Shown piece by piece: positions 6,208 to 13,953 of a stretch of 16,001 bases of DNA (positions within the stretch are counted from its first letter, which is position 1; each line of letters begins with the position of its first letter). A program made the translations under genes and the position numbers. The DNA comes from Rhodobacterales bacterium (GTDB lineage Bacteria; Pseudomonadota; Alphaproteobacteria; Rhodobacterales; Rhodobacteraceae), in NCBI GenBank assembly GCA_013298675.1, contig JAAFIJ010000026.1, forward strand, positions 1 to 16,001. Reading direction: 5' to 3'. Below the pieces are notes generated by a model. It was not told the origin of the DNA and ran no database searches. It saw only the letters and a list, made by a program, of their open reading frames with translations.

Positions 6208-7291
6208 TATCCTAGCCGAAGTATTGCTGCCCACCCAAGAGTTGCGCAACGATTTGCCGTTTTACACCAAGGTGCTGGGCATGCGGTTGGAAAACATCTT
6301 TCCCGCTGATGATCCCTCGGTCGCGTCCTTGTCAGGGCATGGGCTACGCGTGCGAATTGAGCGCGGGGCAAAGGTGTCGCCGGGCAAGTTGCGCATTCTG
6401 ACCGACGATCCTGATGGGTTTGCGGGTGGCCAGCGTCACCTGACCGCGCCAAATGGTACCCAGATTGAAATCGTCCCCCTGTCGCCGCAACTGGTGATGC
6501 CCGCAACTGTGCATGAATACGCCGTACGCCGTTTGCGCGATGAGGCGCCTTGGGTCATAGGGCGTGCGGGCATGCATTACCGCGATCTGATCCCGTCGCG
6601 GCTGGGTGGGTCGATCATTGCCAGCCATATCCGCATTCCCGACGGCGGGCCCGTGCCCGATATGGTGCATTTCCACACAGTCGGGTTTCAGCTGATTTAT
6701 TGTTACAAAGGGTGGGTTGACGTTCTATACGAAGACCAAGGCGACATGATGCGCCTGCATGCTGGCGACTGTGTCATCCAACCGCCAGGTATTCGCCACC
6801 GTGTGTGCCATGCCTCGGCCGAGATTGAGGTGATCGAATTGGGCGTTCCGGCCGAACACATCACCACGATTGATCATCACGCGACATTGCCAAACGGGGT
6901 AGGTGATCCGGCCCGTGAATGGCAGGGGCAACGCTTTGTCCACCACGTCAAAGACGGCGCCCATTGGCAGCCGTTCCGAATTCCGGGCTTTATGTGCCGC
7001 GACACAGGGATTTCGGCCGGAACAAAGGGCATCGCCAACATTCAGGTGGCGCGGTTTGACGGCGGTGTGCCCCCCAGCACCCGCCACGACAGCGACATCC
7101 ATTTCACCTTTGTGCTGGAGGGCTCGATGGTTTTGCAGGCCGAAGGGCAGCCTGACCGCGATCTGCAACCGGGCGATGCCTTTGTCATCCCGCCGGGAAT
7201 GGCCGCGCGCTATTGTGCATGTTCGCCAGACCTAGAGCTGCTAGAGGCCAGCCTGCCGGGAAATTTCAGCACCCAAATCGTGACCGCCTAG
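6197..7291 (+). CDS. Fusion protein: VOC (glyoxalase-like) domain plus two cupin domains
   Basis: This is a 364-residue three-domain soluble protein. Residues 4-95 form a VOC/glyoxalase-like module (VLLPTQELRNDLPFYTKVLG ... APNGTQIEIVP). Cupin 1 (about 120-215) has HFHTVGFQLIYCYKGWV from 158 and GDCVIQPPGIRHRV from 190; His158, His160 and His201 could bind metal, with Gln165 where many cupins have Glu. Cupin 2 (about 280-350) has RHDSDIHFTFVLEGS and PGDAFVIPPGMAARY; its second motif has Ala where the metal-binding His is expected, so it may be structural. The start at 6197 overlaps the XRE-cupin gene by 11 bases, and upstream in-frame starts lie inside that gene. It is convergent with the aldolase gene, six bases away. 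The reaction is unknown; an isomerase or dioxygenase on a sugar acid or diketone would suit the folds. Confidence 0.8.
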   Translation: MTHDILAEVLLPTQELRNDLPFYTKVLGMRLENIFPADDPSVASLSGHGLRVRIERGAKVSPGKLRILTDDPDGFAGGQRHLTAPNGTQIEIVPLSPQLVMPATVHEYAVRRLRDEAPWVIGRAGMHYRDLIPSRLGGSIIASHIRIPDGGPVPDMVHFHTVGFQLIYCYKGWVDVLYEDQGDMMRLHAGDCVIQPPGIRHRVCHASAEIEVIELGVPAEHITTIDHHATLPNGVGDPAREWQGQRFVHHVKDGAHWQPFRIPGFMCRDTGISAGTKGIANIQVARFDGGVPPSTRHDSDIHFTFVLEGSMVLQAEGQPDRDLQPGDAFVIPPGMAARYCACSPDLELLEASLPGNFSTQIVTA

Positions 7292-7297
7292 CCTCGG

Positions 7298-8125
7298 TTA
7301 TGCCAAAGACCGGATCGCGGCGCGGGCAGCAAGCGTCTGCGCGGGGATCGTCGCTTTCAGGATCTTGATCCGGTCAAATTCATCAGGCCAAGCGGCCAGC
7401 GTTTGGCGCAGGGCCAACCCGAAGGCCATCCGCAACTCTGTGCCGATGTTGAACTTGCACACGGCGGTGTTGCGCGCCAAATCGCGCCGTTCAGCCAAAG
7501 GAATTCCCGAACCGCCGTGCAAAACCAGCGGCAGTCCCGGACAGGCAGCTTGGATTGCGGCAAGGGTTTTGCGGTCGATTTGGCCACCCGGCGTGGTCAT
7601 CAGATGGGTGTTCCCGATAGAAATTGCCAAGGCATCGACGCCGGTTTCACGGGCAAAGACCCCCGCCTCAACCGGATCGGTACCGTGGGACGCTGCACCA
7701 TGCGCGTAGCCCACATATCCAAGCTCTGCCTCAACCGACACATTCGCCGCATGGGCGATTTGCACGATCGCCTGCGTCTGGCGGATGTTTTCGGCCAAAG
7801 GCAAGGCTGATCCGTCGAACATCACCGACGAAAACCCAAGGTCGATGGCCGACGCACAGACGTCACGGCTTTCACCGTGGTCCAGATGCGTGACCACAGG
7901 GATGCGAGCGGCCTCGGCCAGATGGCGAAACATGGCGGCCAAAACAGGCAGAGGTGTGTGCGCGCGGCATCCCGGACCCGCTTGCAAAATCAGGGGGCGA
8001 CCCTCAGCCTCGGCCGCGGCGACAAAAGCGGTTGCATCCTCCCATCCCAAGACCACAACCCCGGCCACAGCGGTGCCATCGCCAAGACAGGGCTGCAACA
8101 CCGATGCAAGTGACGCGAGGGTCAT
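7298..8125 (-). CDS. Class II fructose-bisphosphate aldolase family; probable IolJ-type aldolase
   Basis: This is a 275-residue zinc-dependent class II aldolase. VVTHLDHGES (77-86) carries the catalytic Asp82 and zinc ligand His83; VEAELGYVG (131-139), GNTHL (171-175, His174) and LHGGSGIP (202-209, His203) supply the rest of the metal site; KFNIGTELR (224-232) is the phosphate/ketose segment. The loop after His174 (LMTTPGGQID) differs from the common HGxYK of fructose and tagatose aldolases. The gene overlaps iolB in an ATGA arrangement (8122-8125), so the two are translationally coupled. In that setting the likely role is cleavage of 5-dehydro-2-deoxygluconate 6-phosphate to DHAP and malonate semialdehyde (IolJ). 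The specificity is inferred from context, and a generic ketose-bisphosphate aldolase remains possible. Confidence 0.85.
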   Translation of the reverse strand: MTLASLASVLQPCLGDGTAVAGVVVLGWEDATAFVAAAEAEGRPLILQAGPGCRAHTPLPVLAAMFRHLAEAARIPVVTHLDHGESRDVCASAIDLGFSSVMFDGSALPLAENIRQTQAIVQIAHAANVSVEAELGYVGYAHGAASHGTDPVEAGVFARETGVDALAISIGNTHLMTTPGGQIDRKTLAAIQAACPGLPLVLHGGSGIPLAERRDLARNTAVCKFNIGTELRMAFGLALRQTLAAWPDEFDRIKILKATIPAQTLAARAAIRSLA

Positions 8126-8964
8126 TTGAACTTTGCAATCATGTCTTTGATGCCCGGAATGGTTTCGATCTGATGCGCATGACTTGGCTGAAAATACTGC
8201 ACAAGCGATCGTTGCGACAGCCCCGCAAGGATGGTGAAGTAATACATCTCATAGCCCGGCAAAACGCAGCAAGGATGATACCCTTTGTCCAAAACGATCG
8301 TTGAGCCATCGACGATATGATAGGCTTCGCCGGGCTTGCCATCTTCGCGTTGCAACATCTGAACGCCCGACCCATGCGGCGGGTTAAATCGAAAATTATA
8401 AGCCTCATCATGGCGGGTTTCCAAGGGCAGCCGGTCGGTGTCATGCTTGTGGCTGGGAAAGCCAGACCAACCGCCCGCGCCGACAGTGTACAACTCTGAC
8501 ACCAGCAACCGGCCGACCCGGCCATGGTATTTCGTGCCAAGGATATGTTTGATCTTGCGGTGGGTTTTGGTGTCGTCAGAGCCGTATTGAATGGGATCAA
8601 TATCGGCGGCGCGGATGACAAATGGGGCAAAAACCTCAGCGCACTTTGCGCCGGCAACAAATACCTCGGCTTGATCGGACTGGCAGGTCAACTGGGCGGC
8701 CACCCCGGTTGGCACATAAACGCCCTCTGGTTCTGCGTCCCACACATTCACCCGGCGCAGGCCAACACCTGCATAGGTTTCGCCCGAAACCGTGATATCA
8801 AGCGTCCCTGTCGCGGGCACAATGCAGGTTTCATAGCCCGCCACGTGCGAGGTAAAGGACTGGCCCTTGGTCAGTTTAACGATGTTGAAATAGACCAAAG
8901 GCACAACGGAATCGTCAATGCCAACAATGGCTTGGTTGCGGTTGTCAAATGGTGCGATGTGCAT
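8122..8964 (-). CDS. iolB: 5-deoxy-glucuronate isomerase
   Basis: This 280-residue bicupin isomerase converts 5-deoxy-D-glucuronate to 5-dehydro-2-deoxy-D-gluconate in inositol catabolism. The C-terminal cupin has the metal-binding signature SGFPSHKHDTDR (167-178), HDEAYNFRFNPPHGSGVQ (185-202), IVDGSTIVLDKGYHP (217-231) and GYEMYYFTILAG (237-248), close to known IolB proteins in order and spacing. The N-terminal half (about 25-115) is the second cupin. Length is close to family members (about 270). AGGA lies seven bases before the ATG and overlaps the iolC stop, only eight bases upstream; the 3' end overlaps the aldolase gene. It is thus the middle gene of a tight iolC-iolB-aldolase operon. 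It is the strongest single indication that the locus serves inositol-type catabolism. Confidence 0.93.
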   Translation of the reverse strand: MHIAPFDNRNQAIVGIDDSVVPLVYFNIVKLTKGQSFTSHVAGYETCIVPATGTLDITVSGETYAGVGLRRVNVWDAEPEGVYVPTGVAAQLTCQSDQAEVFVAGAKCAEVFAPFVIRAADIDPIQYGSDDTKTHRKIKHILGTKYHGRVGRLLVSELYTVGAGGWSGFPSHKHDTDRLPLETRHDEAYNFRFNPPHGSGVQMLQREDGKPGEAYHIVDGSTIVLDKGYHPCCVLPGYEMYYFTILAGLSQRSLVQYFQPSHAHQIETIPGIKDMIAKFK

Positions 8965-8972
8965 GATCTATC

Positions 8973-9932
8973 CTAACGTGCCATAAACGCGTTTAAAGTT
9001 GCTGTGTCGGGCGATGCGGGCGCGCAGCCCACGCCAGACACGATGATCGCAGCGGTCGCGGCACCACGGCTTACAGCGACATCAAGCAGACAGCCCTGCG
9101 CCAAACCTGCCATCAACCCCCCCATAAAGCCATCCCCCGCGCCCATCGGTTTAAGGGCCTTTACCGCAAAAATTGGGGATACAAAGGAAAAATCTGGCGT
9201 GTAGGTCACACACCCCAACGCGCCCATTTTGTAAACTGCAAAGACCGCAGACGCCCCAAGACGTTGGGCCAGCGCCTGCCCCTGGGCGGGATTTGTGGCC
9301 ATCATCGCAAACTCTTCGTCATTGCCAATCACGATGTCGCTGGCCTCTGCCACGCCCAGACATATCTGCGCCGCCTCTGCCCGACCCGACCAAGAGTAGG
9401 CCCGATAATCGACATCGAACACGACCAAAGCACCCGCTTGTTTTGCCCCTGCAATCGCGGCCAGTGTGGCGTTTCGTGACGGCTCTGCCGCAAGAGCAGT
9501 TCCTGTGACGATCAGCGCCGACACTTGCGAAAAATCGACCGCCTCGGCATCTTTGGACGTCAGCGCAAAGTCCGCAGCGCCGTTGCGGTACAAAACCACC
9601 TGACAGTCGGTTGCCCGCGTCTCTGTCACGGCCAGTGAATTGCGCGCCTCGCCGGCAGTGGTCGTCACATAGCCCGTCCCCACCCCATAGCGCGCCAGCT
9701 CTGCCACACAGTAGCGCCCCACCGCATCGTCAGACACCCGCGCCAATAGCTCTGCCCCTGCACCCTGCCGAGCCAAAGCTACTGCGATGTTGCCAGCCGA
9801 TCCACCAAGAGCAGGGAAAAAGCGCAGCGCATCTTCTATTTTGGTTCCCGGTGGATCGGCATAAAGATCCATCCCGACCCTGCCCAACACCACGAACTGG
9901 TTTTTCCGCATTCTGTCCCAAAGCCGCTGCAT
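8973..9932 (-). CDS. iolC: 5-dehydro-2-deoxygluconokinase (PfkB family)
   Basis: This is a 319-residue ribokinase/PfkB-family kinase that phosphorylates 5-dehydro-2-deoxygluconate at C6. The N-terminal VVLGRVGMDLYADPPG resembles IolC openings. GGSAGNIAVALARQG (43-57) is the first PfkB signature, FDVDYRAYSW (172-181) is typical of IolC, GNDEEF (203-208) is the mid-domain motif, and MGAGDGFMGGL (263-273) holds the catalytic Asp267 and anion hole. The ATG at 9932 is chosen because GGGGTGA precedes it. The longer frame to an ATG at 9986 would begin against the palindromic operator at 9987-10004, leaving no room for a promoter. It is the first gene of the leftward operon, divergent from the dehydrogenase operon and probably repressed through the shared operator. 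Confidence 0.9.
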   Translation of the reverse strand: MQRLWDRMRKNQFVVLGRVGMDLYADPPGTKIEDALRFFPALGGSAGNIAVALARQGAGAELLARVSDDAVGRYCVAELARYGVGTGYVTTTAGEARNSLAVTETRATDCQVVLYRNGAADFALTSKDAEAVDFSQVSALIVTGTALAAEPSRNATLAAIAGAKQAGALVVFDVDYRAYSWSGRAEAAQICLGVAEASDIVIGNDEEFAMMATNPAQGQALAQRLGASAVFAVYKMGALGCVTYTPDFSFVSPIFAVKALKPMGAGDGFMGGLMAGLAQGCLLDVAVSRGAATAAIIVSGVGCAPASPDTATLNAFMAR

Positions 9933-9956
9933 GTCGTCACCCCGAAAGGAATCCAA

Positions 9957-9985
9957 TTGACCCGTACTGCGCGTCAGGATATTCA
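9957..9985 (+). promoter_or_regulatory. Candidate promoter of the dehydrogenase operon
   Basis: TTGACC (9957-9962) and TATTCA (9980-9985) are 17 bases apart. The -10 box is poor, but the predicted start site falls inside the palindrome at 9987-10004, as expected for a repressor-controlled promoter. Confidence 0.4.
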
Positions 9986-9986
9986 T

Positions 9987-10004
9987 TTTGCAACCGGTTG
10001 CAAA
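9987..10004. promoter_or_regulatory. Perfect 18-base LacI-type operator between divergent operons
   Basis: TTTGCAACCGGTTGCAAA is a perfect palindrome with a central CG, the usual form of a LacI-family operator. It lies midway between the iolC start (9932) and the dehydrogenase start (10026), so one repressor could control both operons. The LacI-family gene at 14432-15442 is the obvious candidate. The palindrome itself is seen in the sequence; the regulator assignment is inference. Confidence 0.75.
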
Positions 10005-10025
10005 TCAATTCATGGGAAAGACCAA

Positions 10026-11135
10026 ATGCGCGACATCGGCATCGGAATTGTTGGCGGCGGCTATATGGGCAAGGCGCATTCGGTTGCGATGTCAGCGGTC
10101 GGTGCGGTGTTTGATACGGCCCTTCGCCCGCGCTTGGAAATGATCTGCGCCACGAACGATGCCAGCGCAGAAAAGTATCGGCGCGCCTATGGATTTCATC
10201 GATGCACCAGCGATTGGCGCGTGCTTGTGGCCGACCCTCGGGTTGAGGCAATCGTCATCGCGTCACCGCAAAATACCCACCGCGACATCGCGCTTGCGGC
10301 CTTTGCACTTGGCAAACCGGTGTTTTGCGAAAAGCCTTTGGGCAAGGATCTGGCCGACAGCCAAGCCATGGTCGCCGCCGCAGAGGCGAGCGGCTGCGTC
10401 AATATGGTCGGGTTCAACTATATCAGAACACCCGCATCGCAATACGCCCGCGCCTTGGTCCAATCGGGCGAGATTGGCGACGTGACGTGGTTTCGCGGAG
10501 AGCATACCGAAGATTTTAGCGCCGACCCGAACACGCCCGCGACGTGGCGCGCGCAGGGGCGGGAAAATGGCGCAATGGGGGATCTTGCACCGCATATGAT
10601 CAACGCGGCCCTTGCGTTGATTGGCCCAATCGCACGACTGAGTGCCGATATTCAGACCGTTTTCAAAACCCGACCCTCGGCAAACGGACCTGTCGCTGTG
10701 ACCAACGATGACATTGGTCAGTTCATGTGCCGGTTTGAAAACGGAGCGTCGGGGCATTTATCATTCTCGCGCGTTGCTTTGGGCCGCAAAATGGGCTATG
10801 CCTATGAAATTACAGGCACAAAAGGCGCGATCCGCTTTGACCAAGAAGATCAGAACGCCCTGTGGCTCTATAAGGCCGAAGGTGACGAGGCGCAGCGCGG
10901 GTTCCGCAAGATTCTAACCGGCCCTGCGCACCCCGACTACCTGCCCTTCTGCCAAGGTCCCGGCCACGGCACCGGTTACCAAGATCAGATCATCATTGAG
11001 GCGCGCGACTTTCTGCTTGCCATTGAAACGGGTCGGTCAATATGGCCAAGTTTTCAAGATGGGTTGGACGTAAACCGCGTCGTCGATGCTGCGCACAAAA
11101 GCCATGCGTCCGGCGCATGGATTGAATTATCTTAA
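10026..11135 (+). CDS. Gfo/Idh/MocA-family sugar or inositol dehydrogenase
   Basis: This is a 369-residue NAD(P)-dependent oxidoreductase. IGIVGGGYMGKAHS (6-19) is the Rossmann glycine motif, FCEKPLGKDL (100-109) holds the conserved EKP with Lys103, and GDLAPHMIN (185-193) contains Asp186 and His190 of the catalytic site. The C-terminal TGPAHPDYLPFCQGPGHGTG region resembles the levoglucosan/L-glucose/scyllo-inositol dehydrogenase branch of the family. The ATG at 10026 follows a GGGAAAG ribosome site, and the longer frame from 9957 would overlap iolC and the operator. It opens a rightward operon, ten bases before the TIM-barrel gene, whose AAGGAG overlaps this stop. The likely role is first-step oxidation of an inositol isomer or anhydro/L-sugar; the substrate cannot be read. 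Confidence 0.88.
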   Translation: MRDIGIGIVGGGYMGKAHSVAMSAVGAVFDTALRPRLEMICATNDASAEKYRRAYGFHRCTSDWRVLVADPRVEAIVIASPQNTHRDIALAAFALGKPVFCEKPLGKDLADSQAMVAAAEASGCVNMVGFNYIRTPASQYARALVQSGEIGDVTWFRGEHTEDFSADPNTPATWRAQGRENGAMGDLAPHMINAALALIGPIARLSADIQTVFKTRPSANGPVAVTNDDIGQFMCRFENGASGHLSFSRVALGRKMGYAYEITGTKGAIRFDQEDQNALWLYKAEGDEAQRGFRKILTGPAHPDYLPFCQGPGHGTGYQDQIIIEARDFLLAIETGRSIWPSFQDGLDVNRVVDAAHKSHASGAWIELS

Positions 11136-11145
11136 GGAGAAGAAC

Positions 11146-12033
11146 ATGATCAGAATTGGCAACGCCCCATGCTCTTGGGGCATCGAGTTTCCCAGTGACC
11201 CTAGCTATCCCGCGTGGCAAACAGTCCTGTCCGATTGCGCCACCGCTGGGTACAAGGGGATAGAACTTGGCCCAATCGGCTTTATGCCCGAAGATCCCGC
11301 GACCTTGGCTGATGCATTGACTGAACGGGATCTCACGTTGATCGGCGGCGTGGTGTTTCGCGCGTTTCACGATCCGGACATGTGGGATGACGTAGTAGAC
11401 GCCGCGAAACGAACTTGCAAATCGCTGGTGGCGCATGGGGCAAAGCATCTGGTGCTGATCGACAGCATTTCGCCGCGCCGCGCACCAACCGCAGGGCGCG
11501 CGTCCGAGGCTGAACAGATGGACAAGGCCGAATGGACCGCGTTTCGCGACCGGCTGGCAACGATCGCCAAGATGGGCACCGAAGAGTACGGACTTGATGT
11601 GGGCATCCACGCCCATGCCGCCGGATTTATCGACTTTGAACCAGAGCTGGAGCGTTTGCTGGACGAGGTCGACGAGCGGCATCTGAAGATCTGCTTTGAT
11701 ACCGGCCACCATTCCTATGCAGGATATGATCCAGTCGCGTTCATGAAACGTCATATTTCGCGTATTTCTTACATGCACTTCAAGGACATTGACCCCGTAG
11801 TCAAAGCCCGTGCCGTGGCCAATCGCACCGGGTTTTATGATGCGTGTGGTCAAGGGATTTTCTGCAACCTTGGCAAAGGTGACGTCGATTTCCCTACCGT
11901 GCGGCAACTGCTGCTGGACGCGGGATATCAGGGTTGGTGCACCGTAGAGCAAGATTGTGATCCCTCGATGGATGTGCGCCCGGTCGATGATGCACGAGCA
12001 AATCGTGAATATTTGCAATCTATTGGGTTTTGA
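11146..12033 (+). CDS. TIM-barrel sugar isomerase/dehydratase, IolE/IolI-like
   Basis: This is a 295-residue member of the xylose-isomerase-like TIM-barrel superfamily (AP endonuclease 2 fold). It starts MIRIGNAPCSWGIEF, then GYKGIELGPIGFMP (35-48). Candidate metal ligands lie in GIHAHAAG (153-160), KICFDTGHHSYAG (181-193), MHFKDID (210-216) and CTVEQD (265-270); LGKGDVDFP (242-250) is typical of this superfamily. Inosose dehydratases (IolE/MocC) and inosose isomerases (IolI) both belong here. Given iolB and iolC next door, a dehydratase or isomerase acting on a keto-inositol is most likely, but the branch cannot be settled by eye. The start is fixed by AAGGAG a few bases upstream. It sits between two dehydrogenase genes with gaps of 10 and 11 bases. 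Confidence 0.82.
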   Translation: MIRIGNAPCSWGIEFPSDPSYPAWQTVLSDCATAGYKGIELGPIGFMPEDPATLADALTERDLTLIGGVVFRAFHDPDMWDDVVDAAKRTCKSLVAHGAKHLVLIDSISPRRAPTAGRASEAEQMDKAEWTAFRDRLATIAKMGTEEYGLDVGIHAHAAGFIDFEPELERLLDEVDERHLKICFDTGHHSYAGYDPVAFMKRHISRISYMHFKDIDPVVKARAVANRTGFYDACGQGIFCNLGKGDVDFPTVRQLLLDAGYQGWCTVEQDCDPSMDVRPVDDARANREYLQSIGF

Positions 12034-12044
12034 AGGGTACGGTT

Positions 12045-13202
12045 ATGGCAAAACTAAGCTGGGGAATGATTGGTGGAGGTGAGGGAAGCCAGATTGGCCC
12101 CGCACACCGCTTGGGCGCGGGCTTGGACGGTCTTTTCAACTTTACCGCCGGCGCGCTGGATCACAACGCTGCCGCAGGGCGCGACTATGCCCAGCGCTTG
12201 GGCGTCAGTGCCGACCGCGCTTACGGCGATTGGCGCGAGATGTTGGCGGGCGAGTCTGCGCGCGCTGACCGGGTTGATCTGGTCACGGTGGCGACGCCAA
12301 ACTCCACCCACTATGAGATTTCCAAGGCGTTCCTTGAGGCGGGCTTTAACGTGCTTTGCGAAAAGCCGCTGACTGTGACGGAGGAAGAAGCGCAAGATCT
12401 TGTGCTGACTGCCCGCAAATCTGGCACGATCTGTGCGGTAAATTACGGCTACACCGGCTATGCGTTGGTGCGGCACATGCGGGCCATGGTGGCGCGGGGC
12501 GATCTTGGCCGCGTGCGCTTGGTGGTGGCCGAATTTGCGCATGGGCATCATGCCAATGCCGCAGACGCGGATAACCCGCGCGTGCGCTGGCGCTATGACC
12601 CGGCACAGGCTGGCGTGTCCGCGCAGTTCGCCGATTGCGGCATTCATGCACTGCATATGGCAAGCTTTGTGACCGGCCAAGAGGTTGACCGCCTGTCCTC
12701 TGATTTCGCGTCTTGCCTACCCGGCCGCGTTTTGGAAGACGACGCGATGGTCAATTTCCGGATGTCCGAAGGGACTGTTGGCCGGTTGTGGACCTCATCC
12801 GTCGCGATTGGTCGTCAGCATGGCCTGACCTTGCAGGTGTTTGGCGAGACCGGAGGCTTGCGTTGGGCGCAAGAACAACCAAACCAGTTGTACTACATGC
12901 CGCTTGGCCAACGCTTGCAAGTGATCGAACGCGGCGAAGGCAACTTGTCACCCGAAGCGGACCGCGCAAGCCGCGTCACGGTGGGTCACGCCGAGGGTAT
13001 GCCTTTGGCTTTTGGCAACATCTACCGCGATCTGGCCGAAACGCTGCTGGCGCATAAGGCGGGCAAACAACCTGACCCGGCTGCGTCGCTTTATCCCAAG
13101 GTCGAAGACGGCCTGCGCTCTATCGCAGCAATCCACGCGGCGGTGGCTTCGGCCAAACAAGATGGCGCATGGGTTGACGCACGGCCAAAGCTGTTTCGCT
13201 AA
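12045..13202 (+). CDS. Second Gfo/Idh/MocA-family oxidoreductase
   Basis: This 385-residue dehydrogenase is clearly different from the one at 10026 and not a recent duplicate. WGMIGGGEGSQIGPAHR (6-22) is the dinucleotide-binding motif with a longer insert after the glycines. VLCEKPLTVTEEEA (103-116) carries the conserved EKP at 106-108, and QFADCGIHALHMASFVTG (194-211) supplies catalytic Asp197 and His201. AEFAHGHHANAADADNPRVR (162-181) is an unusual His-rich stretch. AAGGG precedes the ATG at 12045; the upstream TTG at 12030 overlaps the previous stop. It is last in the operon and ends at a hairpin shared with a convergent gene. It may act on a second inositol isomer, or together with the first dehydrogenase in an oxidation-reduction shuttle. 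Confidence 0.87.
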   Translation: MAKLSWGMIGGGEGSQIGPAHRLGAGLDGLFNFTAGALDHNAAAGRDYAQRLGVSADRAYGDWREMLAGESARADRVDLVTVATPNSTHYEISKAFLEAGFNVLCEKPLTVTEEEAQDLVLTARKSGTICAVNYGYTGYALVRHMRAMVARGDLGRVRLVVAEFAHGHHANAADADNPRVRWRYDPAQAGVSAQFADCGIHALHMASFVTGQEVDRLSSDFASCLPGRVLEDDAMVNFRMSEGTVGRLWTSSVAIGRQHGLTLQVFGETGGLRWAQEQPNQLYYMPLGQRLQVIERGEGNLSPEADRASRVTVGHAEGMPLAFGNIYRDLAETLLAHKAGKQPDPAASLYPKVEDGLRSIAAIHAAVASAKQDGAWVDARPKLFR

Positions 13203-13212
13203 TGGTTAACGG

Positions 13213-13230
13213 GGGGCGGTTATCCGCCCT
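13213..13230. terminator. Bidirectional hairpin between convergent genes
   Basis: GGGCGG (13214-13219), loop TTAT and CCGCCC (13224-13229), extended by one G-T pair, sit between the stop of the second dehydrogenase and the stop of the convergent reductase. There is no strong T-run on either side. The position suits a shared terminator. Confidence 0.6.
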
Positions 13231-13233
13231 CTG

Positions 13234-13767
13234 TTATGCAGGAACATAGGTCAGGCGGATCACACCGTCGAAGGTATCACTTCCGACCAAACGAAGTGGC
13301 GGACGGGCGCCCCTGAAAAAGGGCGTCCCTTTCCCCAAGACAACCGGATGAAGGTAGAGCCGGTATTCATCGATCAGTCCAAGCTTTGCCATGCTATGCG
13401 CCAGCCGCGTCCCGCCGACGTAAACCTCACCCTCCAGTTCCGCTTTCAACCGACGGATAAGCGCAGCCGGGTCCCTGTGGACAAGGGTGGCGTTTGGCCC
13501 AACTGCGGCCATCGTTTTCGATGCCACCCATTTTTTGTGACCGCGCCACGCAGCGGCAAAGTCGCGTTCAGCGGCGTCCCATCCGGGCTGATCTTCGTCC
13601 CAGTATTGCATAATCTGATACAGGCGCGCGCCGTAAAGGCCGCCCGCTTGCGCCCGCACTTGATCGATGTAGTGGCGAAAAAGCGCCTTGTTGGGAAGGA
13701 AGCCTGCATGATCATGATCAACGTAGCCGTCCAGCGATTGGTTCATGCTGTAGACGATCTTTGCCAT
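13234..13767 (-). CDS. Dihydrofolate reductase-like / RibD C-terminal domain protein
   Basis: This 177-residue protein has the RibD_C (DHFR-like) fold. KIVYSMNQSLDGYVDHDHAG (3-22) is the standard opening, GARLYQIM (46-53) and HKKWVASKTM (77-86) follow, EVYVGGTRLAHSMAKLGLID (114-133) is the nucleotide-binding strand and loop, and YLHPVVLGKGTPFFRG (138-153) the closing segment. Members are NADPH-binding reductases of mostly unknown substrate and rarely act as true DHFR. The start at 13767 has GGGAGA six bases upstream; the 14 extra codons of the longer frame have no ribosome site. It is divergent from the AHSA1-like gene, an association often seen between these small families. Confidence 0.88.
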   Translation of the reverse strand: MAKIVYSMNQSLDGYVDHDHAGFLPNKALFRHYIDQVRAQAGGLYGARLYQIMQYWDEDQPGWDAAERDFAAAWRGHKKWVASKTMAAVGPNATLVHRDPAALIRRLKAELEGEVYVGGTRLAHSMAKLGLIDEYRLYLHPVVLGKGTPFFRGARPPLRLVGSDTFDGVIRLTYVPA

Positions 13768-13837
13768 GGTCTTCTCCCATCGACTTTGGTGTTGCATCAA
13801 CGCTAACAAGGCATGGTTTTTGAGGCAAGCATAGGTT

Positions 13838-13867
13838 TTGACAGCAAGTCAGGCGGCGCGCTAGAAA
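13838..13867 (+). promoter_or_regulatory. Candidate promoter of the SRPBCC gene
   Basis: TTGACA (13838-13843) is a perfect -35 box. TAGAAA (13862-13867) lies 18 bases later and matches four of six -10 positions. It points at the SRPBCC gene with a leader of about 80 bases. Confidence 0.45.
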
Positions 13868-13953
13868 CCATCGGGCGCGTGCCACCTTGCCAACCTGTCT
13901 TCGCTTGGCCAAAACTTTGCCCCAACCCATCCGTACACAAAGGACAGCCATCA

